64,000 nt of DNA from Planctomycetia bacterium (lineage in GTDB: Bacteria > Planctomycetota > Phycisphaerae > Phycisphaerales > SM1A02): contig SYAC01000029.1 of the NCBI GenBank assembly GCA_005787685.1, positions 1 to 64,000 on the forward strand, written 5' to 3'. The notes under the pieces were generated by a model that worked only from the letters and a program-made list of their open reading frames with translations, searched no databases and was not told the DNA's origin. Of the stretch, positions 1-8,841 are shown in pieces. Made by a program: the position numbers and the translations under genes. The first letter of the stretch is position 1, and each line of letters begins with the position of its first letter.

Positions 1-597
1 CAGCCCAAATTGTTGCGCGTGTTGGAAACTGGCGAGCTCATTCGCCTGGGCGCCAACGATCCGCGCAAGGCCGATGTGCGTTTCATAAGCGCCACCAATC
101 AAGATTTAAAAACACGCTCAAATGATGGTCGTTTTCGCCAGGATTTGTATTTCCGACTCAAGGGCGTGGAGATTCATATTCCATCCCTGCGCGAGCGCCG
201 CGAGGATGTTCCGCGCTTGATCAGCCATGCCGTTGGCAAGTGGTGCGCTGAACTTGGTCGCCCGCGCGTCGGCATTTCGCAGCCCGCCATGATGCGCTTG
301 GCCGCCTATGACTGGCCGGGCAATGTGCGCGAGTTGCTGAATCTCATGCACCGCATTGTGGTGACTTGCACCAATAACCAAATTGATCTGTCGGATATTC
401 CAAATGACATTCGCTCCAACGATAATGATGGTGGCGGCGTTGGAAGTTTCGCCGGCGTGGGTTTAGACAAGTTGGAAAAGGAAGCAATTCGACAAACCCT
501 GGCGCTCACGCAAGGCAACCGCGAGCAAACCGCGCAAATGTTAGGCATTGGAGAGCGCACGTTGTATCGAAAATTAAAGGAGTACGGACTCCGTTAA
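1..597 (+). CDS. Sigma-54-dependent transcriptional activator, C-terminal fragment
   Basis: The reading frame is open at the left edge, so this is the 3' part of a longer gene. It shows the end of an AAA+ sigma-54 activator domain: a sensor I-like RFISATN, FRQDLYFRL with the arginine-finger region, RERREDV, and the sensor II motif WPGNVREL. A short linker leads to a C-terminal Fis-type helix-turn-helix covering roughly the last 45 residues (GNREQTAQMLGIGERTLYRK region). By family, such proteins remodel RNA polymerase-sigma-54 open complexes from enhancer sites. The receiver or sensor domain that would name its signal lies outside the window. The stop is 30 bp before the LptF-type gene, so the two may share a transcript, although their functions need not be linked. 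Confidence 0.93.
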   Translation, partial: QPKLLRVLETGELIRLGANDPRKADVRFISATNQDLKTRSNDGRFRQDLYFRLKGVEIHIPSLRERREDVPRLISHAVGKWCAELGRPRVGISQPAMMRLAAYDWPGNVRELLNLMHRIVVTCTNNQIDLSDIPNDIRSNDNDGGGVGSFAGVGLDKLEKEAIRQTLALTQGNREQTAQMLGIGERTLYRKLKEYGLR

Positions 598-627
598 CGC
601 CCCGCGTTATCCGAGTTTCATTTCATC

Positions 628-2268
628 ATGCCATGGATACTTTGGCGGCACATGACGGCGGAACTGTTGCGGGTTCTGTTGTTCACCACAACCATCATTG
701 TTGTGGTGGTGGCCTTTGGCGCGGCCATTAAGCCATTGGCGGATAGTTCGCTTGGCTCGGGCAGCGTGGTGAAATATGTGGCGCTGGCCATGATTCCCAT
801 GTTGCAATTCGCCTTGCCATTTTCAGCTGGTTTCGCCGCAACCTTGGTGCTTCATCGATTCGCCGCCGACAACGAGTTGGTGGCTATGAGCACCAACGGC
901 CTGCGTTATCGCACAATTTTTGTCCCCGTCTTCGCGGTGGGTTTCGCGCTTTTGATTGGCATGTTTATTTTGCTGCACACCATTGTTCCTCGATTTTGGG
1001 GACGCATGCAGGACCTGTTGGCGAAAGACGCAACCACCATTTTCATGTCGGCCGTTTCGCGCGGCGAGGCGCTTGAAGTTGGCCAAGTCAGCATTTACGC
1101 CGACACCGCCATGATTGATCCAGTTCCACCCGACAACGGCGCGGAGCAGCGGTTGCTATTGCAAGGCGTGGCCGCCATTCAAAAAAACGGCGCGGGTCAA
1201 CCTGTCAGCGAATTCACCAGCGAGTTTGCAACCGTCGATGTGCATCGTGGTCGCGAAGGCGTGATCATGAAACTGGCCATGAGCAATGGCTCTGGTTTCA
1301 ACGCCGCCGAAGGCACGGTGGTCTTTGTTCCCACGGCGCAACCGCAAGCCGTGCAATTGGGTCGCGCACTCGAGGCCGACGCCAAGAGCATGACCTATTT
1401 CGAGTTGCAAGGTGTGCGCAATGATTTGCCCAATCACATTGAGGTGCAACCAGTGCGTCAGTCGGTTCTGTTGTCGCTCACGCGCGCGCAAGTGTGGCAA
1501 TGTATCGCGCGTGAACTTGAAACATCGGGAAAGATTGAATTGGTTGAGGAAGGGGGCCGTCGTTCCTATCAAATCCAGGGCGCAACGTTGGTCAATGACA
1601 CGCTGCAACCTCGAAGTCCCAACACGACTGTGCGCATTGTTGAGTTGGACCGAGCCAAGCCCATTCGTGAAGCGTTGTGCTCGCAAGTGGTCATGCCATT
1701 TGACAGCGAGGATTCCAGCGCTGGCCGTGTTGATTTGATCGCCACCGCGCCAATCGCCAAGGATTTGCTGCGCTCCCAGGGACTTTCATCGCGTTGGCCG
1801 GCGCGAATTCGCGGCCTCAGCGCCGCGCCGTGCTCCACCAGCAATATCGCGGATCTTGAATTTGCACAGCTTGCGCCAAAGGTTGGCCAACTCGCGCAAC
1901 TGGATTCCAATGTTCCAAAAACCATTCAAGGGGCCAGTTCCTCCGCCTTGGCAAATTTGTTGAAGAAGATGAACGAAGTCAATGTGGACGCCTTTTCGCA
2001 TTTGTGCCAGCGCGCGGCCCTGGCATGGTCCGCACCGCTGATTATTTTATTGGGCGCGTCTTTGGCCGCATGGAAACGCAACAGTCTTCCATTGACCATG
2101 TATCTCATCGCGTTCATTCCAGGCATTCTCAACATTGTCATGATCGCCGGTGGGCAACAAGTGATTCGCGCGGAAAGTCTGGTTTGGGGCGTGATCATTT
2201 CGTGGACGGGCAACGCCATTCTTCTTTTATGCTCCATGTATGCGTTTCGACAGATGGCTAGAAATTAA
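628..2268 (+). CDS. lptF: LptF/LptG (YjgP/YjgQ) family permease, enlarged periplasmic domain
   Basis: This 546-residue protein has three hydrophobic segments near the N-terminus (about residues 12-34, 50-78 and 92-115) and three near the C-terminus (about 465-545), with a long soluble region between. That is the architecture of the LptF/LptG permeases, which extract lipopolysaccharide from the inner membrane with the LptB ATPase. The middle region is about 340 residues, much longer than in the roughly 360-residue enterobacterial proteins. The gene is followed after 3 bp by a second permease of the same family, matching the usual lptF-lptG pairing. Which paralogue is F and which is G is assigned here only by order. 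Confidence 0.85.
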   Translation: MPWILWRHMTAELLRVLLFTTTIIVVVVAFGAAIKPLADSSLGSGSVVKYVALAMIPMLQFALPFSAGFAATLVLHRFAADNELVAMSTNGLRYRTIFVPVFAVGFALLIGMFILLHTIVPRFWGRMQDLLAKDATTIFMSAVSRGEALEVGQVSIYADTAMIDPVPPDNGAEQRLLLQGVAAIQKNGAGQPVSEFTSEFATVDVHRGREGVIMKLAMSNGSGFNAAEGTVVFVPTAQPQAVQLGRALEADAKSMTYFELQGVRNDLPNHIEVQPVRQSVLLSLTRAQVWQCIARELETSGKIELVEEGGRRSYQIQGATLVNDTLQPRSPNTTVRIVELDRAKPIREALCSQVVMPFDSEDSSAGRVDLIATAPIAKDLLRSQGLSSRWPARIRGLSAAPCSTSNIADLEFAQLAPKVGQLAQLDSNVPKTIQGASSSALANLLKKMNEVNVDAFSHLCQRAALAWSAPLIILLGASLAAWKRNSLPLTMYLIAFIPGILNIVMIAGGQQVIRAESLVWGVIISWTGNAILLLCSMYAFRQMARN

Positions 2269-2271
2269 TCC

Positions 2272-3393
2272 ATGAAGATCATCGATCGATATGTCTGCGC
2301 GCGGTTCCTGATGAACTTCTTTCTTTTAGGCGCGGCGCTCTATGTTTTTGGGGTCAGTGTGGATGTGGTCATTCAGGCGTCGCGCTTTCTGGATGCCGCC
2401 GACGCCGCAGTGACCGCGGGGCGTTACGGGTCCCGGGTCTACGCCTTCTGCATGATGGTGCTGGATTTTCACGGGCCGCGCATCTTTCAATTTTTCCAGT
2501 TCATGCTTGGATTTGTTTCTATTGGCGCCATGGGTTTCGCCGTGGCGCAAATGCACCACAACCGTGAACTCACCGCGCTCATGGCTTCCGGGGTCAAACT
2601 TCGCCGCTTGGCGTATGTGCTGATCATCACCGCGGGTGTCCTTCAGTGTCTGCAATTTTTCAATCAAGAATTCATTCTGCCAAATCTCGCGGCGCGACTG
2701 GTGCGCGATCACAGCGGATTGAAGTACGACACCGTGAGTCAATTTCCAATTCCGTTAACGCGGGACAGCCGCGGCACGCTCATTCAAGCCAGTCGCTTTG
2801 ATCCCGCGCTCAACACCGCCACGGAACTTGTGGCCATTGAACGCGATGAAAAGGGGAATGCCATGCGCCGCATCAGCGCGCGGAGCGCGGTGTGGAATAC
2901 GCAAGACAAGAAATGGATGCTCACGGGTGGCTTTGCCATAGAGCCCTTGAAACCTGGCAGCGCCGTGCAACAAAAGGCGGCCTTCACAACCAGCGTTGAC
3001 CAACTGGAGTCCGACTTGGGTCCCGAACTTATTTTAAGCCGCCGCTATCGGCTCTATGGTCCCATGCTTTCCACGCGCCAAGTTTTCGAGCTCATGGGTC
3101 GTGGCGGTGACAATCAAAATCAAGGGGTTCGCTTGTTGTGCGCCCGCTTCATGGGGCCGCTTGCAAACTTGCTTATTCTTGCGGCAACTATTCCATTTTT
3201 CTTGCGGCGCGAGCCTTGCAACATGTTGCTTCAAAGCGTGCGCGCTGCGGCATTTTCCATTCCGACAATGATCAGCGCTGCCGTCATGTTGCTGGTTCCA
3301 ACCGAAGGCCTCAGCATTTCAATCGCTGCCGCGATTCCATTCGCGTTGTTGCTTCCTTTGGCGGCGTATCGACTTACCGCGCTGCGTTCTTAA
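2272..3393 (+). CDS. lptG: LptF/LptG (YjgP/YjgQ) family permease
   Basis: This 373-residue protein is close to the usual family length. It has an N-terminal membrane block (FLMNFFLLGAALYVFG and two further segments up to about residue 125), a periplasmic jellyroll-sized region (about 130-275), and a C-terminal block of three membrane segments ending near the last residue. It starts 3 bp after the preceding permease, so the two are almost certainly co-transcribed and form the heterodimeric membrane part of the LPS exporter. Its last 20 bp overlap the 3' end of the convergent isomerase gene. The matching ATPase (lptB) lies about 31 kb away in this window. Confidence 0.85.
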   Translation: MKIIDRYVCARFLMNFFLLGAALYVFGVSVDVVIQASRFLDAADAAVTAGRYGSRVYAFCMMVLDFHGPRIFQFFQFMLGFVSIGAMGFAVAQMHHNRELTALMASGVKLRRLAYVLIITAGVLQCLQFFNQEFILPNLAARLVRDHSGLKYDTVSQFPIPLTRDSRGTLIQASRFDPALNTATELVAIERDEKGNAMRRISARSAVWNTQDKKWMLTGGFAIEPLKPGSAVQQKAAFTTSVDQLESDLGPELILSRRYRLYGPMLSTRQVFELMGRGGDNQNQGVRLLCARFMGPLANLLILAATIPFFLRREPCNMLLQSVRAAAFSIPTMISAAVMLLVPTEGLSISIAAAIPFALLLPLAAYRLTALRS

Positions 3394-4450
3394 CGCGGGT
3401 CCATCCGTCCAAAAGCGAATCATCAAAGATGGTCACATTGCGCTGGGCTTGGCGAAGTTGCTTGGCCAAATTTTCCATTAAAATTCGCTCTTGTGCGCGA
3501 CGAACCGCGCGATCCGCACCCGCTCTTGCGCCCGCCGCGGCGGCGGGGTCTCCAGCAATTTCATCCTCAAAGCGGACAAACACATAGCCATTGTCAATTA
3601 ACACCGGCGAACTTACCTTTCCCTTTTGCAAAGACCACAATGTTTGGCGAAATGAACTTGGCCAACTTGGATCCAGACGGCTCACTGGCAACACAATACC
3701 TCCTCGCGCCGCGGATCGATCCGTGCTCATATCGGCGGCGACTTCTCCAAAGGCTTCGCCCGCATCTAGACGCATGCGTGCTTGCGCGCAACGATCAAGG
3801 TCTGGCAGCGCCATCACTCGACATTGGCGCTTGGCGCCATGTTGCGCGTCAATCACGGCCTCAATTGCCTCGGGGGTTACCTTGACATCTTCTTGTACCA
3901 ATAAGCGCATGGCGGCATTGCGTTTCAGCAATGATTTCCAGCGCTTTTCGCCTAATCCTTGCGCTGCGCGTAATTCACGCAGCAGAACTTGCGCGCGCGC
4001 CGGATCTTCCGACAACGACGCCAACAGTTCACGCTCCTCGCTGTCAAGAAGCTCCTGCGAAACTACTTTTGTCCGCAGTGTCACCATGCGATCCAATTGG
4101 CGCTCAAGAAATAGTTCCTCCAGAATGGAAGCCCCAGCACGCTCGGCAAGCAGTGGACGTAACTCCTCCCAAGTCACGGCGCTTCCATCCCACAACGCGG
4201 GCGGACGAACAATGACGGGTGGCACCGTCGCATCCATGGTTGGTGGCTCGATCAGCGGCACAATGGGCGCGCTACTGGACAAAGACCCGGAAGCATTTGT
4301 GGATGTCGCCGTCAACGAATCGTTGGACGCATTCTTTGATTGGTTCGCCGTGTCGCAGGCGCACAAGAAACCGCTGGCGTACATTGCAAGACATACCATT
4401 CGCTTTGGCAATGGGACGCGTCCGTGATGGTTTATGTTTTTTTTCTTCAT
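3374..4450 (-). CDS. Parvulin-type peptidyl-prolyl isomerase lipoprotein (SurA/PrsA-like)
   Basis: This 358-residue protein has a lipoprotein-type N-terminus: basic start, hydrophobic stretch, then LCAC with the likely lipidated cysteine near residue 32. A low-complexity Ser/Thr/Asn linker follows, then a helical chaperone-like region (about 85-200). A parvulin domain (about 205-305) contains CRVMALPDLDRC, DRSAARGG and VSSPVLIDNGYVFVR, which resemble the PpiC fold core. Such proteins assist folding of exported or outer-membrane proteins. The start codon is followed by an A8 run (codons 2-5), a possible slippage site. The gene is divergent from the secreted protein gene at 4486 and overlaps the lptG 3' end by 20 bp. 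Confidence 0.8.
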   Translation of the reverse strand: MKKKNINHHGRVPLPKRMVCLAMYASGFLCACDTANQSKNASNDSLTATSTNASGSLSSSAPIVPLIEPPTMDATVPPVIVRPPALWDGSAVTWEELRPLLAERAGASILEELFLERQLDRMVTLRTKVVSQELLDSEERELLASLSEDPARAQVLLRELRAAQGLGEKRWKSLLKRNAAMRLLVQEDVKVTPEAIEAVIDAQHGAKRQCRVMALPDLDRCAQARMRLDAGEAFGEVAADMSTDRSAARGGIVLPVSRLDPSWPSSFRQTLWSLQKGKVSSPVLIDNGYVFVRFEDEIAGDPAAAAGARAGADRAVRRAQERILMENLAKQLRQAQRNVTIFDDSLLDGWTRVKNAAR

Positions 4451-4485
4451 CGATCATTCTCGCCAAAGTGCTAGGCTTGCGTTCA

Positions 4486-5031
4486 ATGTATAGTCTGCCC
4501 CTCTTTCTGTTGGTTGGTTCTTTCGCAGTGGGTGTCTACTCGGCGCACGCGGCGGCACATGCGCAACCACAATGGCTTGCCAGCGCGCGCGCGCATCGAT
4601 CCAGCGCATTTCAAAATGGAACTTCAAACACAGGCGCTTTTTCAAGTCAGCCCGGTGGTTCCACCCCATCGCCTTCACAACAGCAAGCTCCAATGGCCAA
4701 GCCGGCGCCATTTCAAAGCAAGGCCGGCGGGCAATCTATCCCTTCCAATTCACCGCCAACGCCAAGCGCGACAAGCACCCCGAACATTTCCGCGCCACCA
4801 CCCACGAGTCCAATTCTTGCCAGTCTTGTCAAAGCGCGTGACATAAAATTATCCCTTGTCGATCGCGCCGCGGCGTTGGCTCGCGCGCAAAGTGAAATGA
4901 ATACTTTACCTGCGGCGGATCAAGCCGCCTATCTTGAACTTATCAACGCAAGCCGCCAACGCCTTGTCGTGGACACATTTTTAGTCCACAGCGGGCAAGT
5001 CCAACACACTATTCCCGCGAAGACCAAGTAA
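4486..5031 (+). CDS. Secreted Ser/Pro/Gln-rich hypothetical protein
   Basis: I do not recognise this family. The ATG at 4486 is chosen because it starts a good signal peptide (MYSLPLFLLVGSFAVGVYSA, then an AHAAAHA cleavage region). The reading frame is open further upstream, but an earlier start would give a poor signal. The mature part (181 residues total) begins with a Ser/Pro/Gln/Asn-rich linker of about 90 residues, then a short helical segment rich in Ala, Arg and Leu (about 120-165). The start is only 35 bp from the divergent isomerase start, suggesting a shared promoter region. The last 51 bp overlap the convergent membrane protein gene. Confidence 0.6.
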   Translation: MYSLPLFLLVGSFAVGVYSAHAAAHAQPQWLASARAHRSSAFQNGTSNTGAFSSQPGGSTPSPSQQQAPMAKPAPFQSKAGGQSIPSNSPPTPSATSTPNISAPPPTSPILASLVKARDIKLSLVDRAAALARAQSEMNTLPAADQAAYLELINASRQRLVVDTFLVHSGQVQHTIPAKTK

Positions 5032-7098
5032 AATTTTTCCGCCCGTCAACTGCGCCACATGTGGCAGCGACTTGGACAAGGCTTTCAGTTGATCCAAGTT
5101 GATCTTGGGTGATAGCCATCCACTACGCTGCCAACGCTCCAACATAGGAACATCCAGCAGGATGGCGTCGAAATTTTTTTCAAGCAGGGCGGTGGTCTCG
5201 GCTACGGAAAGACCATCGCATGCTTCAATGGCGTTGCGATCCCAAACGCTTGACCATGTCAATGGCGCACCGGGACGAATCCAAAATGGCGCGCTCCACC
5301 CCACGCTGAGCACGCGCCATTGTGGGCGCCAATAGTTCATCACCAACTCGGCAGTGCTATTCTTTTGGGCCGCCGCGCGCAGTACCGCGTCCTTTGAACG
5401 CAAGTCTTGCCAGTCAATTTCCCCTTCAAAGTATTGGTTTTGTCCAATGAAATACAGGGCATTTGGCGTGTCGGTGGCCAAAGACCAGGCGGGCAAACAC
5501 GCCCATGCGCACAAGAGCAGCGAGACGTGGCCATGCCTGACCGCGCCCGCAGTCCAAGTGCTTCCACCCACCGCGCCTGCCGCCATGCGGGCGCAGGCAA
5601 GTCCCACCCCCAGCGAAAGTGGAACGGATAATGGAACTAAAAATCGGCTTTGTAAGTGTGTCGCAAATATCCAGCCAAGCACAATCAACGCGCTGCACAC
5701 GGACAGCGCCATCGCCACAGGTCTTGTGGCGGGCCGCACCGACAGTGCGACTAAGGAGCCCGCGCCAATCCAAGGCAGGGGTCCCCAGAACCATCTCCAT
5801 GGTTCGCCCAATTTTGGATTTTCGCCTACACCAAAAATAAAAAGTTGATTCCACAATGCAAGCGCCCGTTGCATCAGTGACGCGTCGCTCGCGTGGGCCA
5901 AATTCCATCGCGCACATTGTTCACCGCTCCACCATCCTGCGCCCATGAAGGTGGTTGCAAATGGAAATAATGGAGCCCCCGTGTAATACCAATTGCGCGC
6001 AAGCCATGGAGTCAATCCAATGATCAAGGCCAACGCGCTCCACACCAGTGATTTCCAATGTATCCATGCGGAATTTCTGCGCAACACATGCCACGCAACA
6101 ATCGCAGGCAAAACTAGAAGAATAGAACTTGCCTTGCTTCCCACCAACACGCCAACAAACACCCCAAGCATGGTTGCGCCCCAGGTCAATGACCGTGGCG
6201 CCCGCGCCATAACATTCAAAATGCTCGCAAATGCAAGCACTATTCCAGATTCGCTGTAGGCCAGCGAGCCAGTCACTATGAGCCACGGCGTCCCCATGAT
6301 GGCACACAATGCGCCAACTTTTGCAACGCCTTCATGCAAGCCCACCTCACGCGCGATCATTGCTGCGGTGTCTGCCAGCACAAATGCCGCTACCAGCAAC
6401 ATGCTGGCGTGCAACAACTGGCACGCTACGGCGCCATCGCGCGCGTCGTTTGAAAAGCACATGACATGTAGAAATCCGCCTTCCACAAAGTTAGGCATTG
6501 CCGCATAGGCCATAAATTCAAGCGGCCGAATCGCCTCAATCGCCATCCATTCTTTGGGTGCTTGCAAGTGATACGACAGCGCGTCATAGCCAGCAAATTC
6601 CGTGCTCCACAGAACCCCTGGAGAAACACTTGCTGCAACGAACAGCGCTGCCATGGCAATACACGCGGGCCACCACCAATTTACATTCGCGTGGTCCTGC
6701 TTTTTATAATTTTGTTGGCGCAACACAAATTGCAGCGTTAAGACCCATCCTGGAATCAAGGCGACTATGGCAATAACGCCATGCAAAATTCCAAGTGAGC
6801 CCAACCATTGATCAATCACCAAGAGCATGGCAATTCCAAACGCCAACGCCAACGCGCCACTGTGCGCCGCGCGTTCAAAAACTTTTTCTTGCGCAAATAC
6901 GCCCAATCCAAACGCGCCAAGCAGCCACGCCGCGCATTTCCAGCCGTTGAATATCCATGCCTGCCACAATTCAAAGCCGCAATTCCAGCCGCCACATAAC
7001 CACGCCAACCCAGTTGCCGCCAAGCACACCCCAACTGCGTTGCGCGCCAAAAATGTCCACCGCAAGGGTTTCATGATGGGCAGTATGCCCAAATTCAC
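4981..7098 (-). CDS. Large polytopic membrane protein, probable GT-C-type glycosyltransferase
   Basis: This 705-residue protein has about a dozen hydrophobic segments spread through the first 500 residues and a soluble C-terminal part. The sequence GYDALSYHLQAPKEW at about residue 180 resembles the Asp-containing periplasmic loop of polytopic (ArnT/PMT-like) glycosyltransferases that use lipid-linked sugars. The assignment rests on topology and this motif only. A second in-frame ATG at 7074 (MKPLRWT) could be the true start, because the first eight residues add nothing recognisable. It is divergent from fliW and overlaps the 3' end of the secreted protein gene by 51 bp. Confidence 0.65.
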   Translation of the reverse strand: MNLGILPIMKPLRWTFLARNAVGVCLAATGLAWLCGGWNCGFELWQAWIFNGWKCAAWLLGAFGLGVFAQEKVFERAAHSGALALAFGIAMLLVIDQWLGSLGILHGVIAIVALIPGWVLTLQFVLRQQNYKKQDHANVNWWWPACIAMAALFVAASVSPGVLWSTEFAGYDALSYHLQAPKEWMAIEAIRPLEFMAYAAMPNFVEGGFLHVMCFSNDARDGAVACQLLHASMLLVAAFVLADTAAMIAREVGLHEGVAKVGALCAIMGTPWLIVTGSLAYSESGIVLAFASILNVMARAPRSLTWGATMLGVFVGVLVGSKASSILLVLPAIVAWHVLRRNSAWIHWKSLVWSALALIIGLTPWLARNWYYTGAPLFPFATTFMGAGWWSGEQCARWNLAHASDASLMQRALALWNQLFIFGVGENPKLGEPWRWFWGPLPWIGAGSLVALSVRPATRPVAMALSVCSALIVLGWIFATHLQSRFLVPLSVPLSLGVGLACARMAAGAVGGSTWTAGAVRHGHVSLLLCAWACLPAWSLATDTPNALYFIGQNQYFEGEIDWQDLRSKDAVLRAAAQKNSTAELVMNYWRPQWRVLSVGWSAPFWIRPGAPLTWSSVWDRNAIEACDGLSVAETTALLEKNFDAILLDVPMLERWQRSGWLSPKINLDQLKALSKSLPHVAQLTGGKILLGLRGNSVLDLPAVD

Positions 7099-7213
7099 GC
7101 CAAATGTTCAGTTCTCTCATGCTTTGAAGCCTCTTTAGCCGATTGCAATGCGCGGTCACGGATGGCCGTTTGTGCCCTTCAGGCAATCACTGACTTTGGC
7201 GACAGGAGGTCGT

Positions 7214-7660
7214 ATGCAAGTTGAAACAACACGATTTGGCAGCGTTGAGGTGGATGATTCCCGTCTTCTTCATTTTCCAGCAGGACTGCTTGGCTTTGGC
7301 AGAGTCCACCAATTTGCGCTTTTGCAACCAGATGATCGCGGCGTGTTCTTCTGGCTTCAAAGTATTGAAAGTCCCGATGTCGCGTTTGTGGTCACTGATC
7401 CGCGTCTTTGGTGCGCCGATTACGCGGTCTCCATGCGACGCGAGCAAAGCGAGGAAATTGGTTTGCGCGGCGATGCCACCCCGGAAATTCTTGTCATTGT
7501 CAATCGCCGTGAAAGTGGCATTACCGCCAATATGCAGGGACCATTGGTGATCAATTCAGCCAGCAGAACTGGAATTCAAATTGTGTTGACGGATCGTCGA
7601 TGGACAACTCGCCATGAACTGGTGTCCGTGTCGCCAGTTGCTCGGGCAGTGTCCGCGTAA
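7214..7660 (+). CDS. fliW: Flagellar assembly factor FliW
   Basis: This 148-residue protein has the FliW signature: an N-terminal [20 protein letters not shown], then [14 protein letters not shown], a central [14 protein letters not shown] and the FliW-type DPRLW. The ATG at 7214 is selected because a perfect AGGAGG (7204-7209) lies 4 nt upstream and homologues begin at this point. An upstream ATG at 7148 would add unrelated residues. In other bacteria FliW binds flagellin and allosterically inhibits CsrA, coupling flagellin level to translation. The csrA gene follows 38 bp downstream, the classic pairing, so the same circuit is likely here. No flagellin gene is in the window. Confidence 0.92.
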   Translation: MQVETTRFGSVEVDDSRLLHFPAGLLGFGRVHQFALLQPDDRGVFFWLQSIESPDVAFVVTDPRLWCADYAVSMRREQSEEIGLRGDATPEILVIVNRRESGITANMQGPLVINSASRTGIQIVLTDRRWTTRHELVSVSPVARAVSA

Positions 7661-7698
7661 AAAGATTCGCGTATTCCATTTCTCATCCATCGTATTCC

Positions 7699-7992
7699 AT
7701 GCTTGTTCTTTCCCGCCAAATTGATGAACGAATTGTGATTGGTGATGACATTGAAATTGTCATCGTTGATATTCGCGGCGACAAGGTTCGTCTTGGCATT
7801 GTTGCGCCAACCTCCATTTCGGTGCATCGCAAGGAGGTCTATGAAGCCATTCGCAAAGAGAATGAGCACGCCGCGACTTTGCGTGGCGATGTTCCAATGA
7901 TTCACGCGCCCTCGCATTCACCCGATAGCTTGCAACGGTTGTCCAGCGGGCCCGCGCCCAATATCAATCTATTTCGCCGCGAAAGCGCCTGA
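7699..7992 (+). CDS. csrA: Carbon storage regulator CsrA with C-terminal tail
   Basis: The first 60 or so residues are a canonical Csr[21 protein letters not shown], then [10 protein letters not shown] and [11 protein letters not shown]. CsrA dimers bind GGA motifs in mRNA leaders and usually repress translation. At 97 residues it is longer than the roughly 61-residue E. coli protein. The extra 35 residues ([20 protein letters not shown] onward) are Pro/Ser-rich and probably disordered. FliW antagonism of CsrA in other phyla acts through C-terminal features, so the extension fits the presence of fliW next door. Confidence 0.95.
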   Translation: MLVLSRQIDERIVIGDDIEIVIVDIRGDKVRLGIVAPTSISVHRKEVYEAIRKENEHAATLRGDVPMIHAPSHSPDSLQRLSSGPAPNINLFRRESA

Positions 7993-8039
7993 TATTTGCC
8001 CCGGGTTTGCGCCGCTTTATCCATTGTGCAACATCATCC

Positions 8040-8073
8040 AAAAATAAAACCCGCCAAGTGGATGACTTGGCGG
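8040..8073 (-). terminator. Rho-independent terminator of rpmI-rplT
   Basis: A perfect 9-bp stem, CCGCCAAGT (8051-8059) with ACTTGGCGG (8065-8073), closes a 5-nt loop. Read on the minus strand, the stem is followed by a T-rich tract (complement of 8040-8049). It lies 25 bp past the rplT stop codon. On the plus strand no T-run follows the stem, so it is mainly a minus-strand terminator, although it also sits 58 bp after csrA. Confidence 0.8.
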
Positions 8074-8098
8074 TTGTGGTTGTAAAGAAAAGATGTCT

Positions 8099-8473
8099 TT
8101 ACGCCGCGCGTGCCTTGGCGGCCAAATGCTTCTTGGCCATGTCCACCAGCACATCGAATGTGGTTGGATCTTGAATGGCAAGCTCGCTCAGCATTTTGCG
8201 ATTCAGCAGCACGCCAGCGCGTTGCAGTCCGCCAACAAACAGGCTGTAGCGATAGTCACGCATTCGGCAAGCCGCGGTCAAGCGGGCGATCCATAGTGAG
8301 CGCATGTCGCGGCGACGAAGCCGCCTGTGCGTCCACGCGTTGCGACCAGCGCGCATCAACGCTACTTTGGCTTGTTGCTTGTGACGACTCTTTGTTCCGT
8401 AATAACCCCTGGCCTCGCGTAGAACGCGGCGGCGAGCTTGTGTGCGGGCTGCTCCTTTACGTGCGCGTGGCAT
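8099..8473 (-). CDS. rplT: 50S ribosomal protein L20
   Basis: This 124-residue basic protein matches L20 along its whole length: MPRARKGAARTQARRRVLRE, YYGTKSRHKQQAKVALMRAG, then WTHRRLRRRDMRSLWIARL and the LAIQDPTTFDVLV C-terminal part. L20 is needed for early 50S assembly on 23S rRNA. It lies 3 bp after rpmI and ahead of a strong terminator. In many bacteria L20 represses its own operon by binding the leader, but I cannot see a clear mimic site here. The usual upstream gene infC is not next to it. Confidence 0.97.
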   Translation of the reverse strand: MPRARKGAARTQARRRVLREARGYYGTKSRHKQQAKVALMRAGRNAWTHRRLRRRDMRSLWIARLTAACRMRDYRYSLFVGGLQRAGVLLNRKMLSELAIQDPTTFDVLVDMAKKHLAAKARAA

Positions 8474-8476
8474 GGA

Positions 8477-8710
8477 TCAATCCTTCCCGCCAGTTGCGGC
8501 TGGTTTTTGAGCTGTTCGCAATGAGCGACCCAGCATTTTTGACAAAGCGATCAGATCAGTCGCGCCCAGGTATCGCGACTTGCGATAACTCTGGACTGTG
8601 GTGCCTTTTTTGTTGCTTTTGAGATGGCGTGAATTTGGTGAATGGAAGCGAACCTTGCCTGTGCCGGTCACTTTAATTCGCTTGAGTAGTCCTTTATGGC
8701 CTTTTTGCAT
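8477..8710 (-). CDS. rpmI: 50S ribosomal protein L35
   Basis: This 77-residue basic protein has the L35 signatures KGLLKRIKVTGTGKVRFH and SRHLKSNKKGTTVQSYRKS. It is slightly longer than the usual 64-66 residues because of a C-terminal tail rich in Arg, Thr and Ala. It is the first gene of the rpmI-rplT pair and has a sigma-70-like promoter about 32 bp upstream. The pair ends at the terminator at 8040-8073. Confidence 0.95.
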   Translation of the reverse strand: MQKGHKGLLKRIKVTGTGKVRFHSPNSRHLKSNKKGTTVQSYRKSRYLGATDLIALSKMLGRSLRTAQKPAATGGKD

Positions 8711-8741
8711 TGATGTTCGACGCTTTCGTTAAGGATCGACA

Positions 8742-8769
8742 AGTGTAACGAAATTATAAAATTGGTCAA
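8742..8769 (-). promoter_or_regulatory. Candidate sigma-70 promoter of rpmI-rplT
   Basis: On the minus strand a -35-like TTGACC (complement of 8764-8769) is separated by 16 bp from a -10-like TACACT (complement of 8742-8747). Transcription would start roughly 25 nt before the rpmI ATG. The surrounding 130 bp between rpmI and the next gene is AT-rich and holds no other feature. This is pattern-based only. Confidence 0.45.
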
Positions 8770-8841
8770 GGGATGATTGGGGTAAAGACACAAACTCCTC
8801 AAATACGGCTTATTTCTAGGGTTTATGTTGTTGAATGCGCT

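Noticed and set aside
3591-4427. 278-codon plus-strand frame over the isomerase gene.
   Set aside because: Ser/Arg-rich with no motif; the minus-strand frame has a lipobox and a parvulin domain.
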